DNA of 64,000 bases from Nocardioides euryhalodurans (lineage in GTDB: Bacteria > Actinomycetota > Actinomycetes > Propionibacteriales > Nocardioidaceae): positions 1,986,501 to 2,050,500 of the forward strand of contig NZ_CP038267.1 in the NCBI RefSeq assembly GCF_004564375.1, given 5' to 3'. This document shows positions 57,674-64,000 of this stretch, piece after piece. Position 1 is the stretch's first letter, and every line of letters starts with the position of its first letter. The translations under genes and the position numbers were made by a program. The notes beneath the pieces are model-generated. The model was not told the origin of the DNA, did not search any database, and saw nothing but the letters and a program-made list of their open reading frames with translations.

Positions 57674-58235
57674 CGACGTTCCCGTCGGCGACGTCGCGGG
57701 TGAGCTCGACCAAGGTGGTGCGGGAGGGCAGCTCGCCGATGATGCTCGCGGCGACCCGGCCGTCGGCGTCGAGGATGACGAAGCTCGGGATCGAGTTCGG
57801 CGTCAGGACGCCCCGGAACGGCAGCATCGCCTTGCCGTCGGGTGAGTAGAAGGACGGGTACGGCACCTCGAAGGTCCGCTCGAAGGCCTGCGCCTGCGCC
57901 TGGTTGGAGTCGCGGATGTTGAGGCCCACGAACTGCGCGGCGTCGCCGACCTCCTCGGCCGCCGCGACGACGTCGGGCGCCTCCGCGCGACAGGGCGCGC
58001 ACCAGGAGCCCCAGACGACCACGACCACCGGCTTGCCCCGGAGCTCCTCGAGGGAGAGCCGCTCACCGGCGAGGTCCTCGCCCTCGAGCTCGAGCGGCTC
58101 GGCCCGCTGGTCGACGGCCAGCCGGGTGACCTGCCCCTCCCCGCTGACGAAGCCCTGGTCGCCGGTGCCCTGCAACGACGAGCAGCCCGTCAGCAGAAGC
58201 AGACAGGCGAGGGGAAGCAGGAGGGCGCGGCGCAC
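57666..58235 (-). CDS. TlpA/ResA-family thiol-disulfide lipoprotein
   Basis: A 189-aa lipoprotein with lipobox LLTGC near residue 15 and a thioredoxin fold with active site WGSWCAPCRAEAP near residue 75; the cis-Pro loop is NSIPSFVI. It should keep apocytochrome c cysteines reduced. GTG at 58235 lies 2 nt after the histidine-phosphatase stop. It receives electrons from CcdA. Confidence 0.93.
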   Translation of the reverse strand: MRRALLLPLACLLLLTGCSSLQGTGDQGFVSGEGQVTRLAVDQRAEPLELEGEDLAGERLSLEELRGKPVVVVVWGSWCAPCRAEAPDVVAAAEEVGDAAQFVGLNIRDSNQAQAQAFERTFEVPYPSFYSPDGKAMLPFRGVLTPNSIPSFVILDADGRVAASIIGELPSRTTLVELTRDVADGNVDG

Positions 58236-58237
58236 GG

Positions 58238-58912
58238 TCAGGGACGCTGCTCCTCGGCAGCTCCGCCGGCGGAGAAGGGGGCCTTCTTGTCGCGGGTCGG
58301 GATCAGGTCGCCCGCGGGCTCGGAGTAGGTGACCTTGTGGAGCCGGTCGTCCTCGAAGTGGAGGCTGGTGAGCGAGCAGAGCGTGCACTGGCGGCTGCGC
58401 GGGTTGTGCAGGAACGACCTCTGCTCGGCGTGCAGCCGGGTGATCCAGATCGGCAGCTGGTGGGAGACGACGACCGCCTCGTGGCCGCGAGCGGCGTCAC
58501 GGGCGTCGTGGACGGCGGCCATCATCCGCTCGACGACGTCGACGTACGGCTCGCCCCACGAGGGCTTGAAGGGGTTCCAGAGGTGGCGCCAGGCGCTGGG
58601 ACGGCGCAGCGGCCGCGCTCCGGCGCCGAAGCCCTCGCCCTCGAAGACGTTGGTGGACTCGATGACCCGCTCGTCGACGGTGATCTCGAGGCCGCGCGCC
58701 TCGGCCAGCGGCAGGGCCGTCTCGCGCGCCCGCTCCAGCGGGGAGGCGACGAGGTGGGTGATGTCGCGGTCACCGACCGTCTCGGCGACCTTGTGCGCCA
58801 TCTGCCGGCCGAGGTCGGAGAGGTGGAAGCCACCCATCCGCCCGTAGAGAACGCCGTCGGGGTTGTGGACCTCGCCGTGGCGCATCAGGTGGACGATCGT
58901 CTGCTCGCTCAT
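58238..58912 (-). CDS. histidine phosphatase family protein
   Basis: A 224-aa phosphoglycerate-mutase-like protein. Catalytic [17 protein letters not shown] near residue 10, [11 protein letters not shown] near residue 57, and [15 protein letters not shown] near residue 150. It carries an extended C-terminus with a CTLC pair. Start ATG at 58912 overlaps the hemL stop by 4 nt, so it is embedded in a haem/cytochrome operon; its substrate is unknown. Confidence 0.92.
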   Translation of the reverse strand: MSEQTIVHLMRHGEVHNPDGVLYGRMGGFHLSDLGRQMAHKVAETVGDRDITHLVASPLERARETALPLAEARGLEITVDERVIESTNVFEGEGFGAGARPLRRPSAWRHLWNPFKPSWGEPYVDVVERMMAAVHDARDAARGHEAVVVSHQLPIWITRLHAEQRSFLHNPRSRQCTLCSLTSLHFEDDRLHKVTYSEPAGDLIPTRDKKAPFSAGGAAEEQRP

Positions 58913-60222
58913 GCAGGCACCGCCTCGGCCGCGGCGCGGGCGGCCGCCGGCAGCGCGTCGAGCACCGTCTGCACCGCCCGGTCGTCGTGGGCGGCCGAGA
59001 GGAACCACGCCTCGTACGCCGACGGCGGGAGGTAGACGCCCCGGTCGAGCATCGCGCGGAAGAACGCCGCGAAGGCCGCGGTGTCCTGGCGGGAGGCGTC
59101 GGCGAAGTCGCGGACCGGGGAGTCGGTGAAGAACACGGAGAACATGGTGCCGGTCGCCTGCACCACGTGGGGCACGCCGGCAGCGGCGAGCGCGTCGGTC
59201 GCGGCGGCCTTGATCGTCTCGCCCGCCTTGGTGAGGTGCTCGTAGACGCCGTCGTCGGCCAGCCGGAGCGTGGTCAGCCCCGCAGTGGTGGCGATCGGGT
59301 TCCCCGACAGCGTGCCGGCCTGGTAGACCGGCCCCTCCGGCGCGAGCCGGGCCATGACGTCGGCACGGCCGCCGAACGCCGCGGCGGGGAAGCCGCCACC
59401 CATCACCTTGCCGAAGGTCATCAGGTCGGGACGCCAGCCCTCGACCGCGCCGTCGAGACCCCACTGCCCCTGCCTGCTGGCCCGGAAGCCGGTCATCACC
59501 TCGTCGGAGACGAAGAGCGCCCCGTGCTCGGCGCAGGTCCGGGCGAGGAACTCGTTGAAGCCGGGCTCGGGCGCGACCACGCCCATGTTGCCCGGGGCCG
59601 CCTCCGTGACCAGGCACGCGATCCGGTCGCCGTGCTCGACGAAGGCCGCCGTGACTGCCTCCCGGTCGTGGTAGGGCAGCACGATCGTCAGGGCCGTCGC
59701 CGACTCGGGGACGCCGGGGGTGCCGGGGACCGCCAGGGTGGCCAGGCCGGAGCCCGCCGAGGCGAGCAGCGCGTCGACGTGGCCGTGGTAGCAGCCGGCG
59801 AACTTCACGACCAGGTCGCGGCCGGTGAAGCCGCGCGCGAGCCGGATCGCCGACATGGTGGCCTCGGTGCCGGAGGAGACGAAGCGGACCGAGTCGACCG
59901 GCGTCCGGGCCACGATCTCCTCGGCGAGCTCCACCTCGGGCTCGGTCGGCGCGCCGTAGGAGGTGCCGCGGGAGACCGCCTCGGCGACCGTCGCCTGCAC
60001 CTCGGGGTGCGCGTGGCCGAGCAGCATCGGGCCCCACGAGCAGATCAGGTCGACGTACTCGTTGCCGTCGACGTCGGTCAGCCACGCCCCGCGCGCGGAG
60101 CGGATGAACCGCGGGTCACCGCCCACGGCGTTGAAGGCGCGGACCGGCGAGTTCACGCCCCCCGGCGTGACCGCGCGGGCACGCCGGAACAGGTCCTCGG
60201 AGCGGTCGGTGGAGGCACTCAC
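58909..60222 (-). CDS. hemL: glutamate-1-semialdehyde 2,1-aminomutase
   Basis: A 437-aa PLP enzyme that converts glutamate-1-semialdehyde to 5-aminolevulinate in the C5 haem pathway. [13 protein letters not shown] near residue 18, [19 protein letters not shown] near residue 115, [10 protein letters not shown] and the PLP-lysine segment [17 protein letters not shown] near residue 270 are all present. GTG start at 60222 with CACAAT (plus-strand attgtg, 60229-60234) 6 nt upstream. First gene of the hemL-phosphatase-tlpA-ccdA-resB-ccsB run. Confidence 0.96.
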   Translation of the reverse strand: MSASTDRSEDLFRRARAVTPGGVNSPVRAFNAVGGDPRFIRSARGAWLTDVDGNEYVDLICSWGPMLLGHAHPEVQATVAEAVSRGTSYGAPTEPEVELAEEIVARTPVDSVRFVSSGTEATMSAIRLARGFTGRDLVVKFAGCYHGHVDALLASAGSGLATLAVPGTPGVPESATALTIVLPYHDREAVTAAFVEHGDRIACLVTEAAPGNMGVVAPEPGFNEFLARTCAEHGALFVSDEVMTGFRASRQGQWGLDGAVEGWRPDLMTFGKVMGGGFPAAAFGGRADVMARLAPEGPVYQAGTLSGNPIATTAGLTTLRLADDGVYEHLTKAGETIKAAATDALAAAGVPHVVQATGTMFSVFFTDSPVRDFADASRQDTAAFAAFFRAMLDRGVYLPPSAYEAWFLSAAHDDRAVQTVLDALPAAARAAAEAVPA

Positions 60223-60281
60223 CCCGCCATTGTGACCGAGCGGGCCAGCGAGGACCGGATCGGGGACGGGCGCCTGCGACC

Positions 60282-60310
60282 TTGGTCACACTGCGCGCCC
60301 GGCGTAACCT
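60282..60310 (+). promoter_or_regulatory. candidate promoter of the first lytic transglycosylase gene
   Basis: TTGGTC and TAACCT with a 17-bp spacer; GTAACC is repeated once 11 nt further on. The second paralogue has a similar TAGCCTGCC element at 61661-61669 with an upstream TGGTC. The leader to the ATG is about 80 nt and includes AAGGGGAG. Confidence 0.5.
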
Positions 60311-60399
60311 GCCAGTAACCGTGTCGTTTGTCCCTTCGTCCCCGTGCTGGAGGGAGCACGAGCCAGGGACGAGCAGCGACCCAAGGGGAGCAACCACCG

Positions 60400-61593
60400 A
60401 TGTCCGACCCACGATTCGGCCGATTCCAGAAGGCCACGGCCCTGCTGCCGCTGGCCATGCTGTCCGCGGCGGTGACGGCCTCGCTGGCAGGGGTGGGACC
60501 CACGACCGCGGTGGCCGAGACCGAGCCGGTCTCCGCCCTCCCCGACGGCAGCTCGGTCCCCGCCGAGGCGATCGAGGCACCGGCGAGCCTCTCCGAGCCC
60601 GGGGTCGTCGCGCCGGGCGTCCAGGGGCGACCCGACCGGGCCGTCGCCACCGCGACCACGTCCGGCATCCCGGCCGCCGCGCTGGCGGCCTACCAGCGGG
60701 CAGAGACGGTCATCAACGCCGCCGACCGGTCCTGCCGCATCTCCTGGCAGCTGATCGCCGCCATCGGCCGCGTGGAGTCCGACCACGGCCGCTACGGCGG
60801 CAACGTGCTCGACGACGACGGCCGGGCGACGCCGGGCATCTACGGCATCGCCCTCAACGGTCGCAACGACACGCAGGCCATCTCCGACACAGACGCCGGC
60901 CAGTACGACGACGACGCTCGGTGGGACCGCGCGGTCGGCCCGATGCAGTTCATCCCCTCGACCTGGTCGGTCGTCGGGGTCGACGGTGACAACGACGGCA
61001 CGCGCGACCCGCAGGACATCGACGACGCCGCGCTCGCGAGCGCCGTCTACCTCTGCTCCGGCAACGACGACCTCTCGACCACGCCCGGCCAGCGCGCCGC
61101 CGTCTTCCGCTACAACCACAGCGACGACTACGTCGACCTCGTGCTGTCGTTCATGAACGCCTACCTCGACGGCGACTTCACCTCCGTGCCCAACAGCACG
61201 AGCAGCAGCGCCGGCTACTTCTCGCCCGCCCCCGAGCCGGTCCGCCCCGAGGGCGGCCGCAACGACGGGCCGAAGCCCCCGGCCACGCCCCCCAGCAGCG
61301 GCGGCGGCGGGACCGGCGGCGGTGGCACCGGAGGTGGCGGCGGTGGCGAGGAGACGCCGACCGGCCCGATCGAGCAGCCCGGCGGGAACACCGGCGGCGG
61401 CGGTGGCGGCGGAGGCGGCGGTGGCGTCCCGAACCTGCCCGAGCCCCCCGACCTGCCCCCGGTCGAGGACGTGCTCACCCAGGCCGAGGCAACCACCCAG
61501 TGCCTCGCCCAGCTCGGCGTCGACAGCGTCGCGAGCCTCAACCCGCTCCAGCTGCTCGACTTCAACTCCTGCATGGACGAGCTCGGCTTCTGA
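60400..61593 (+). CDS. lytic transglycosylase, glycine-rich linker paralogue
   Basis: A 397-aa exported peptidoglycan hydrolase. Signal sequence (KATALLPLAMLSAAVTASLA), then an SLT-type catalytic domain at about residues 90-255 with SWQLIAAIGRVESDHGRYGGN (catalytic Glu) and GPMQFIPSTW. A Pro/Gly linker with long runs of Gly follows, and a conserved C-terminal tail with TQCLAQLGVD and SCMDELGF. RBS AAGGGGAG is 9 nt before the ATG. Tandem paralogue of the next gene. Confidence 0.92.
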   Translation: MSDPRFGRFQKATALLPLAMLSAAVTASLAGVGPTTAVAETEPVSALPDGSSVPAEAIEAPASLSEPGVVAPGVQGRPDRAVATATTSGIPAAALAAYQRAETVINAADRSCRISWQLIAAIGRVESDHGRYGGNVLDDDGRATPGIYGIALNGRNDTQAISDTDAGQYDDDARWDRAVGPMQFIPSTWSVVGVDGDNDGTRDPQDIDDAALASAVYLCSGNDDLSTTPGQRAAVFRYNHSDDYVDLVLSFMNAYLDGDFTSVPNSTSSSAGYFSPAPEPVRPEGGRNDGPKPPATPPSSGGGGTGGGGTGGGGGGEETPTGPIEQPGGNTGGGGGGGGGGGVPNLPEPPDLPPVEDVLTQAEATTQCLAQLGVDSVASLNPLQLLDFNSCMDELGF

Positions 61594-61660
61594 GCAGCGG
61601 CGCTCGGCTCCATCTGAGACGAGTTCCGGCCAACCATGGTCCCCCGGGCCGGTCGTGACG

Positions 61661-61666
61661 TAGCCT
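61661..61666 (+). promoter_or_regulatory. -10-like element before the second lytic transglycosylase gene
   Basis: TAGCCT, followed by GCC as in the first paralogue. Upstream ATGGTC lies at 19 bp, a non-optimal distance. Confidence 0.35.
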
Positions 61667-61740
61667 GCCGAGTGAAGCGTGCGGGTGTCGGAGCCACGGT
61701 GGTTCCGGACCCGTTCGCACAACGGGGAGAACACCACCGC

Positions 61741-63009
61741 ATGTCCGCACGACGACCGAGCCGCCACCACGCCATCGTGCTGGTGCCGGCCACCATGCTG
61801 TCGATGGTCGCGAGCGCCCCCTGGGGCGGCGCCGCGGCCCCCACCGCCAGGCCCATCGAGGTCCCGGCACCGCTGCCCGAGCCGGCGGTCCCGACACAGT
61901 CCCTCGAGGCGCCGGCGAGCGTGGCCGACCGCGGCGTGGTCGCACGGCACGCCCGTCAGGGCATCGACCGCGCCATCGCCGGGGCGTCCACGTCGGGCAT
62001 CCCCGTCGCCGCGCTGGCGGCCTACCAGCGGGCCGAGACGGTCATCAACGCCGCCGACAAGTCCTGCAACCTGACGTGGCAGCTGATCGCCGCCGTCGGC
62101 CGCGTGGAGTCCGACCACGGCCGCTACGGCGGCAACCGGCTCGACGCCGAGGGCGTCGCCCGGCCCGGCATCTTCGGGATCCCGCTCGACGGCACCAACG
62201 ACACCGCGGTGATCCGCGACACCGACGCCGGCCAGTACGACGACGACGACCGCTGGGACCGCGCGGTCGGCCCGATGCAGTTCATCCCCTCGACCTGGTC
62301 GGTCGTGGGGGTCGACGGCGACGCCGACGGAACGCGCGACCCGCAGGACATCGACGACGCCGCGCTGGCCACCGCGGTCTACCTCTGCTCCGGCAACGAC
62401 GACCTCTCCCGCGAGGTCGACCAGCGCTCCGCGATCTACCGCTACAACCACAGCCACCACTACGTGTCCCTCGTGCTCTCGCTGATGGAGGCCTACCTCG
62501 AGGGTGACTACGACTCGGTGCCCGACACCGCCAGCTTCTCCGGCACCTTCGTGCCCTCGCGCAGCGCCGTCGGTTCGGTGGGTCGCACCACCACGGTCCG
62601 CGGCCGGTCGGCCGGGGGTCGCCAGCAGGAGATCGTCGACGAGCTGGACCACGAGCTGGCCGGGTCCGGCGGCGGCAGGGGGCCGCTCGGCTCCGAGATC
62701 GTGCCCGAGCCCGAGGCGCCGGCCACCGAGGAGCCCGACGACGACGGCACCACGACGCCGACGCCCGAGCCGGAGCCGACGCCCGAGCCGGAGCCGACGC
62801 CCGAGCCGGAGCCGACGCCCGAGCCCGAGCCCGAGCCGACGCCCGAGCCGGAGCCGACGCCCGAGCCCACCCCGACGCCCGAGGAGCTCGCGACCGCGGA
62901 GTGCCTCACGACCGTGGGCGCCACGGCCGAGCAGCTCCCGGACCTGGAGGCCCTCGGCCTGCTCGTCGACTTCACCACCTGCATGACGGGACTCGGCTTC
63001 CCCGAGTGA
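61741..63009 (+). CDS. lytic transglycosylase, PEPT-repeat linker paralogue
   Basis: A 422-aa paralogue of the preceding protein. The catalytic segment TWQLIAAVGRVESDHGRYGGN and GPMQFIPSTW are nearly identical, while the linker is different: Pro-Glu-Pro-Thr repeats encoded by an 18-bp tandem DNA repeat. The C-terminal tail again has a Cys near AECLTTVGA and TTCMTGLGFPE. GGGGAGAA precedes the ATG. It is convergent with hemB. Confidence 0.92.
   Translation: MSARRPSRHHAIVLVPATMLSMVASAPWGGAAAPTARPIEVPAPLPEPAVPTQSLEAPASVADRGVVARHARQGIDRAIAGASTSGIPVAALAAYQRAETVINAADKSCNLTWQLIAAVGRVESDHGRYGGNRLDAEGVARPGIFGIPLDGTNDTAVIRDTDAGQYDDDDRWDRAVGPMQFIPSTWSVVGVDGDADGTRDPQDIDDAALATAVYLCSGNDDLSREVDQRSAIYRYNHSHHYVSLVLSLMEAYLEGDYDSVPDTASFSGTFVPSRSAVGSVGRTTTVRGRSAGGRQQEIVDELDHELAGSGGGRGPLGSEIVPEPEAPATEEPDDDGTTTPTPEPEPTPEPEPTPEPEPTPEPEPEPTPEPEPTPEPTPTPEELATAECLTTVGATAEQLPDLEALGLLVDFTTCMTGLGFPE
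62758..62880 (+). repeat. 18-bp coding tandem repeat (Pro-Glu-Pro-Thr linker)
   Basis: About six imperfect copies of ccgacgcccgagccggag encoding PTPEPE units in the second transglycosylase. Such a repeat is likely to vary in copy number between strains. Confidence 0.85.
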
Positions 63010-63012
63010 ACG

Positions 63013-63031
63013 ACCCGGGCCGCGCCCGGGT
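63013..63031. terminator. bidirectional hairpin between the transglycosylase and hemB genes
   Basis: 8-bp stem acccgggc/gcccgggt with a 3-nt loop filling the 22-nt convergent gap. Position fits a shared terminator. Confidence 0.6.
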
Positions 63032-64000
63032 TCAGCGCAGCAGGCGGGCGGCCTCGGCGGCCCAGTAGGTCAGGATCACGTCGGCTCCGGCACGCCGGAT
63101 CGAGGTGAGGGTCTCCAGGATGGCCGCCTCGCGGTCGATCCAGCCGTGGGCGGCGGCCGCCTCGACCATGGCGTACTCACCGGAGATGTTGTAGGCCGCC
63201 ACCGGGACCTCGACGGCCTCGCGGACCGCCCGCACCACGTCGAGGTAGGCGAGCGCCGGCTTGACCATCACGATGTCGGCGCCCTCGGCCACGTCGAGCC
63301 GGGCCTCACGGACGCCCTCCCGGGCGTTGGCGAAGTCCTGCTGGTAGGTCCGGCGGTCGCCCTGCAGGCTGGAGTCGACGGCCTCGCGGAAGGGGCCGAA
63401 GAAGGCGGAGGCGTACTTCGCGGAGTACGCGAGGATCGACACGTCGGTGTGCTCCGCGGAATCGAGGGCCTCGCGGACCACGCGCACCTGGCCGTCCATC
63501 ATCCCGCTGGGACCCACCATGTCGACGCCCGCGTGGGCCTGGGCCCGCGCCATCTCGGCGTACACGGCCAGGGTCTTGTCGTTGTCGACCTGCCCGTCGT
63601 TGCCGAGCAGGCCGCAGTGGCCGTGGTCGGTGAACTCGTCGACGCACAGGTCACTCATCACCGTCAGCGCGTCCCCGACCTCGGCCACGACGTCGGTGAT
63701 GGCGAGGTTGAGGACCCCCGAGGGATCGATCGCACCCGAGCCGGTCGCGTCCTTGAAGTCGGGGATCCCGAAGAGCATGACGCCACCGAGGCCGAGCTCG
63801 GCCGCCTCGCTGACCGCCGCGAGGAGGCTGGAGCGGGAGTGCTGGACCACGCCGGGCATCGACGAGATCGGGTAGGGCTCGGCGAGCCCCTCACGGACGA
63901 AGAGCGGCAGCACCAGCTGGCGCGGCTGCACGGCCGTCTCCGCGACCATCCGGCGCAGGGCCGGGGTGGTGCGGAGACGCCGCGGCCGTACGACGGGCCC
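63032..64000 (-). CDS. hemB: porphobilinogen synthase (5' partial)
   Basis: Condenses two 5-aminolevulinate molecules to porphobilinogen, the step after HemL. Catalytic lysines are in [14 protein letters not shown] and [10 protein letters not shown]; a Cys/His region [15 protein letters not shown] suggests a zinc site. The frame stays open to the window edge ([13 protein letters not shown] before the ATG at 63949), and that stretch is conserved in HemB, so the real start lies beyond base 64000. Confidence 0.95.
   Translation of the reverse strand, partial: GPVVRPRRLRTTPALRRMVAETAVQPRQLVLPLFVREGLAEPYPISSMPGVVQHSRSSLLAAVSEAAELGLGGVMLFGIPDFKDATGSGAIDPSGVLNLAITDVVAEVGDALTVMSDLCVDEFTDHGHCGLLGNDGQVDNDKTLAVYAEMARAQAHAGVDMVGPSGMMDGQVRVVREALDSAEHTDVSILAYSAKYASAFFGPFREAVDSSLQGDRRTYQQDFANAREGVREARLDVAEGADIVMVKPALAYLDVVRAVREAVEVPVAAYNISGEYAMVEAAAAHGWIDREAAILETLTSIRRAGADVILTYWAAEAARLLR

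Noticed and set aside
60235..60399. Possible c-di-AMP (ydaO-type) riboswitch before the transglycosylase gene
   Set aside because: Such riboswitches precede wall-hydrolase genes in actinobacteria, but I could not find the conserved core elements in this leader.
62758..62880. Tandem repeat as a CRISPR-like array
   Set aside because: Units are contiguous, 18 bp, in frame and encode a Pro-Glu-Thr linker; there are no spacers.

Overview
The window is very GC-rich, with tightly packed genes that often overlap by the 4 nt GTGA/ATGA or by TGATG. Gene content, a perfect Rex-type operator, an actinobacterial LexA box, a menaquinone-only quinone pathway and many apparently leaderless genes point to a high-GC actinomycete. 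A Nocardioides-like member of the Nocardioidaceae is my best guess; it rests on overall gene content, not on a marker gene. Nearly all of the window looks chromosomal and housekeeping.

Layout. 1-2627: korAB, a 2-oxoacid:ferredoxin oxidoreductase (korA cut by the window edge). 2635-4091: a small secreted protein and a RarD-type permease. 4110-20796 (minus strand): a complete nuoA-N complex I operon followed by a polyprenyl diphosphate synthase. In it nuoL carries an apparent 1-nt frameshift, and the 3' end of nuoC is duplicated inside a 54-codon mini-ORF between nuoC and nuoD. 20964-21671: menG. 21791-27276: an L,D-transpeptidase, a DUF305 lipoprotein divergent from an LVIVD-repeat protein, isochorismate synthase and an MBL-fold hydrolase. 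27473-33343: a five-gene peptide/nickel-type ABC importer. 33370-37102: a CPA1 antiporter with a UBP zinc finger, an AraC regulator and an SDR. 37162-40675: menE-menC-menD. 40686-43104: an NhaA-DsbA fusion and a small K+ channel. About 43.1-48.1 kb is a looser accessory segment with lower third-position GC in places: a LexA-box DUF222/HNH gene, a DapB-like protein without the catalytic histidines, YciI, a DUF4406-like protein, a CPBP protease and a small ORF. 48088-54402: a GNAT, a histidine phosphatase, a TetM/OtrA-like GTPase with a candidate leader peptide, menA, an Eis-like acetyltransferase and small membrane proteins. 54367-60222 (minus): ccsB, resB, ccdA, tlpA, a histidine phosphatase and hemL. 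60400-63009: two tandem paralogous lytic transglycosylases. 63032-64000: hemB, cut by the window edge.

How it fits together. Much of the window builds one respiratory chain: complex I feeds electrons to menaquinone, whose synthesis genes (menF-type, menD, menC, menE, menA, menG, polyprenyl synthase) are spread across the window. System II cytochrome c maturation and haem synthesis (hemL, hemB) supply the downstream cytochromes. The Rex operator upstream of nuoA would tie complex I expression to the NADH/NAD+ ratio.

Most worth a second look: the nuoC-tail duplication with synonymous recoding, the nuoL frameshift, the candidate leader peptide and AT-rich promoter in front of the TetM-like GTPase, the LexA box at the DUF222/HNH start, the DapB-like protein with a degraded active site, and the recurrent -10 box placed 6-8 nt before start codons. 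I saw no CRISPR array, insertion sequence, prophage, rRNA or tRNA gene.
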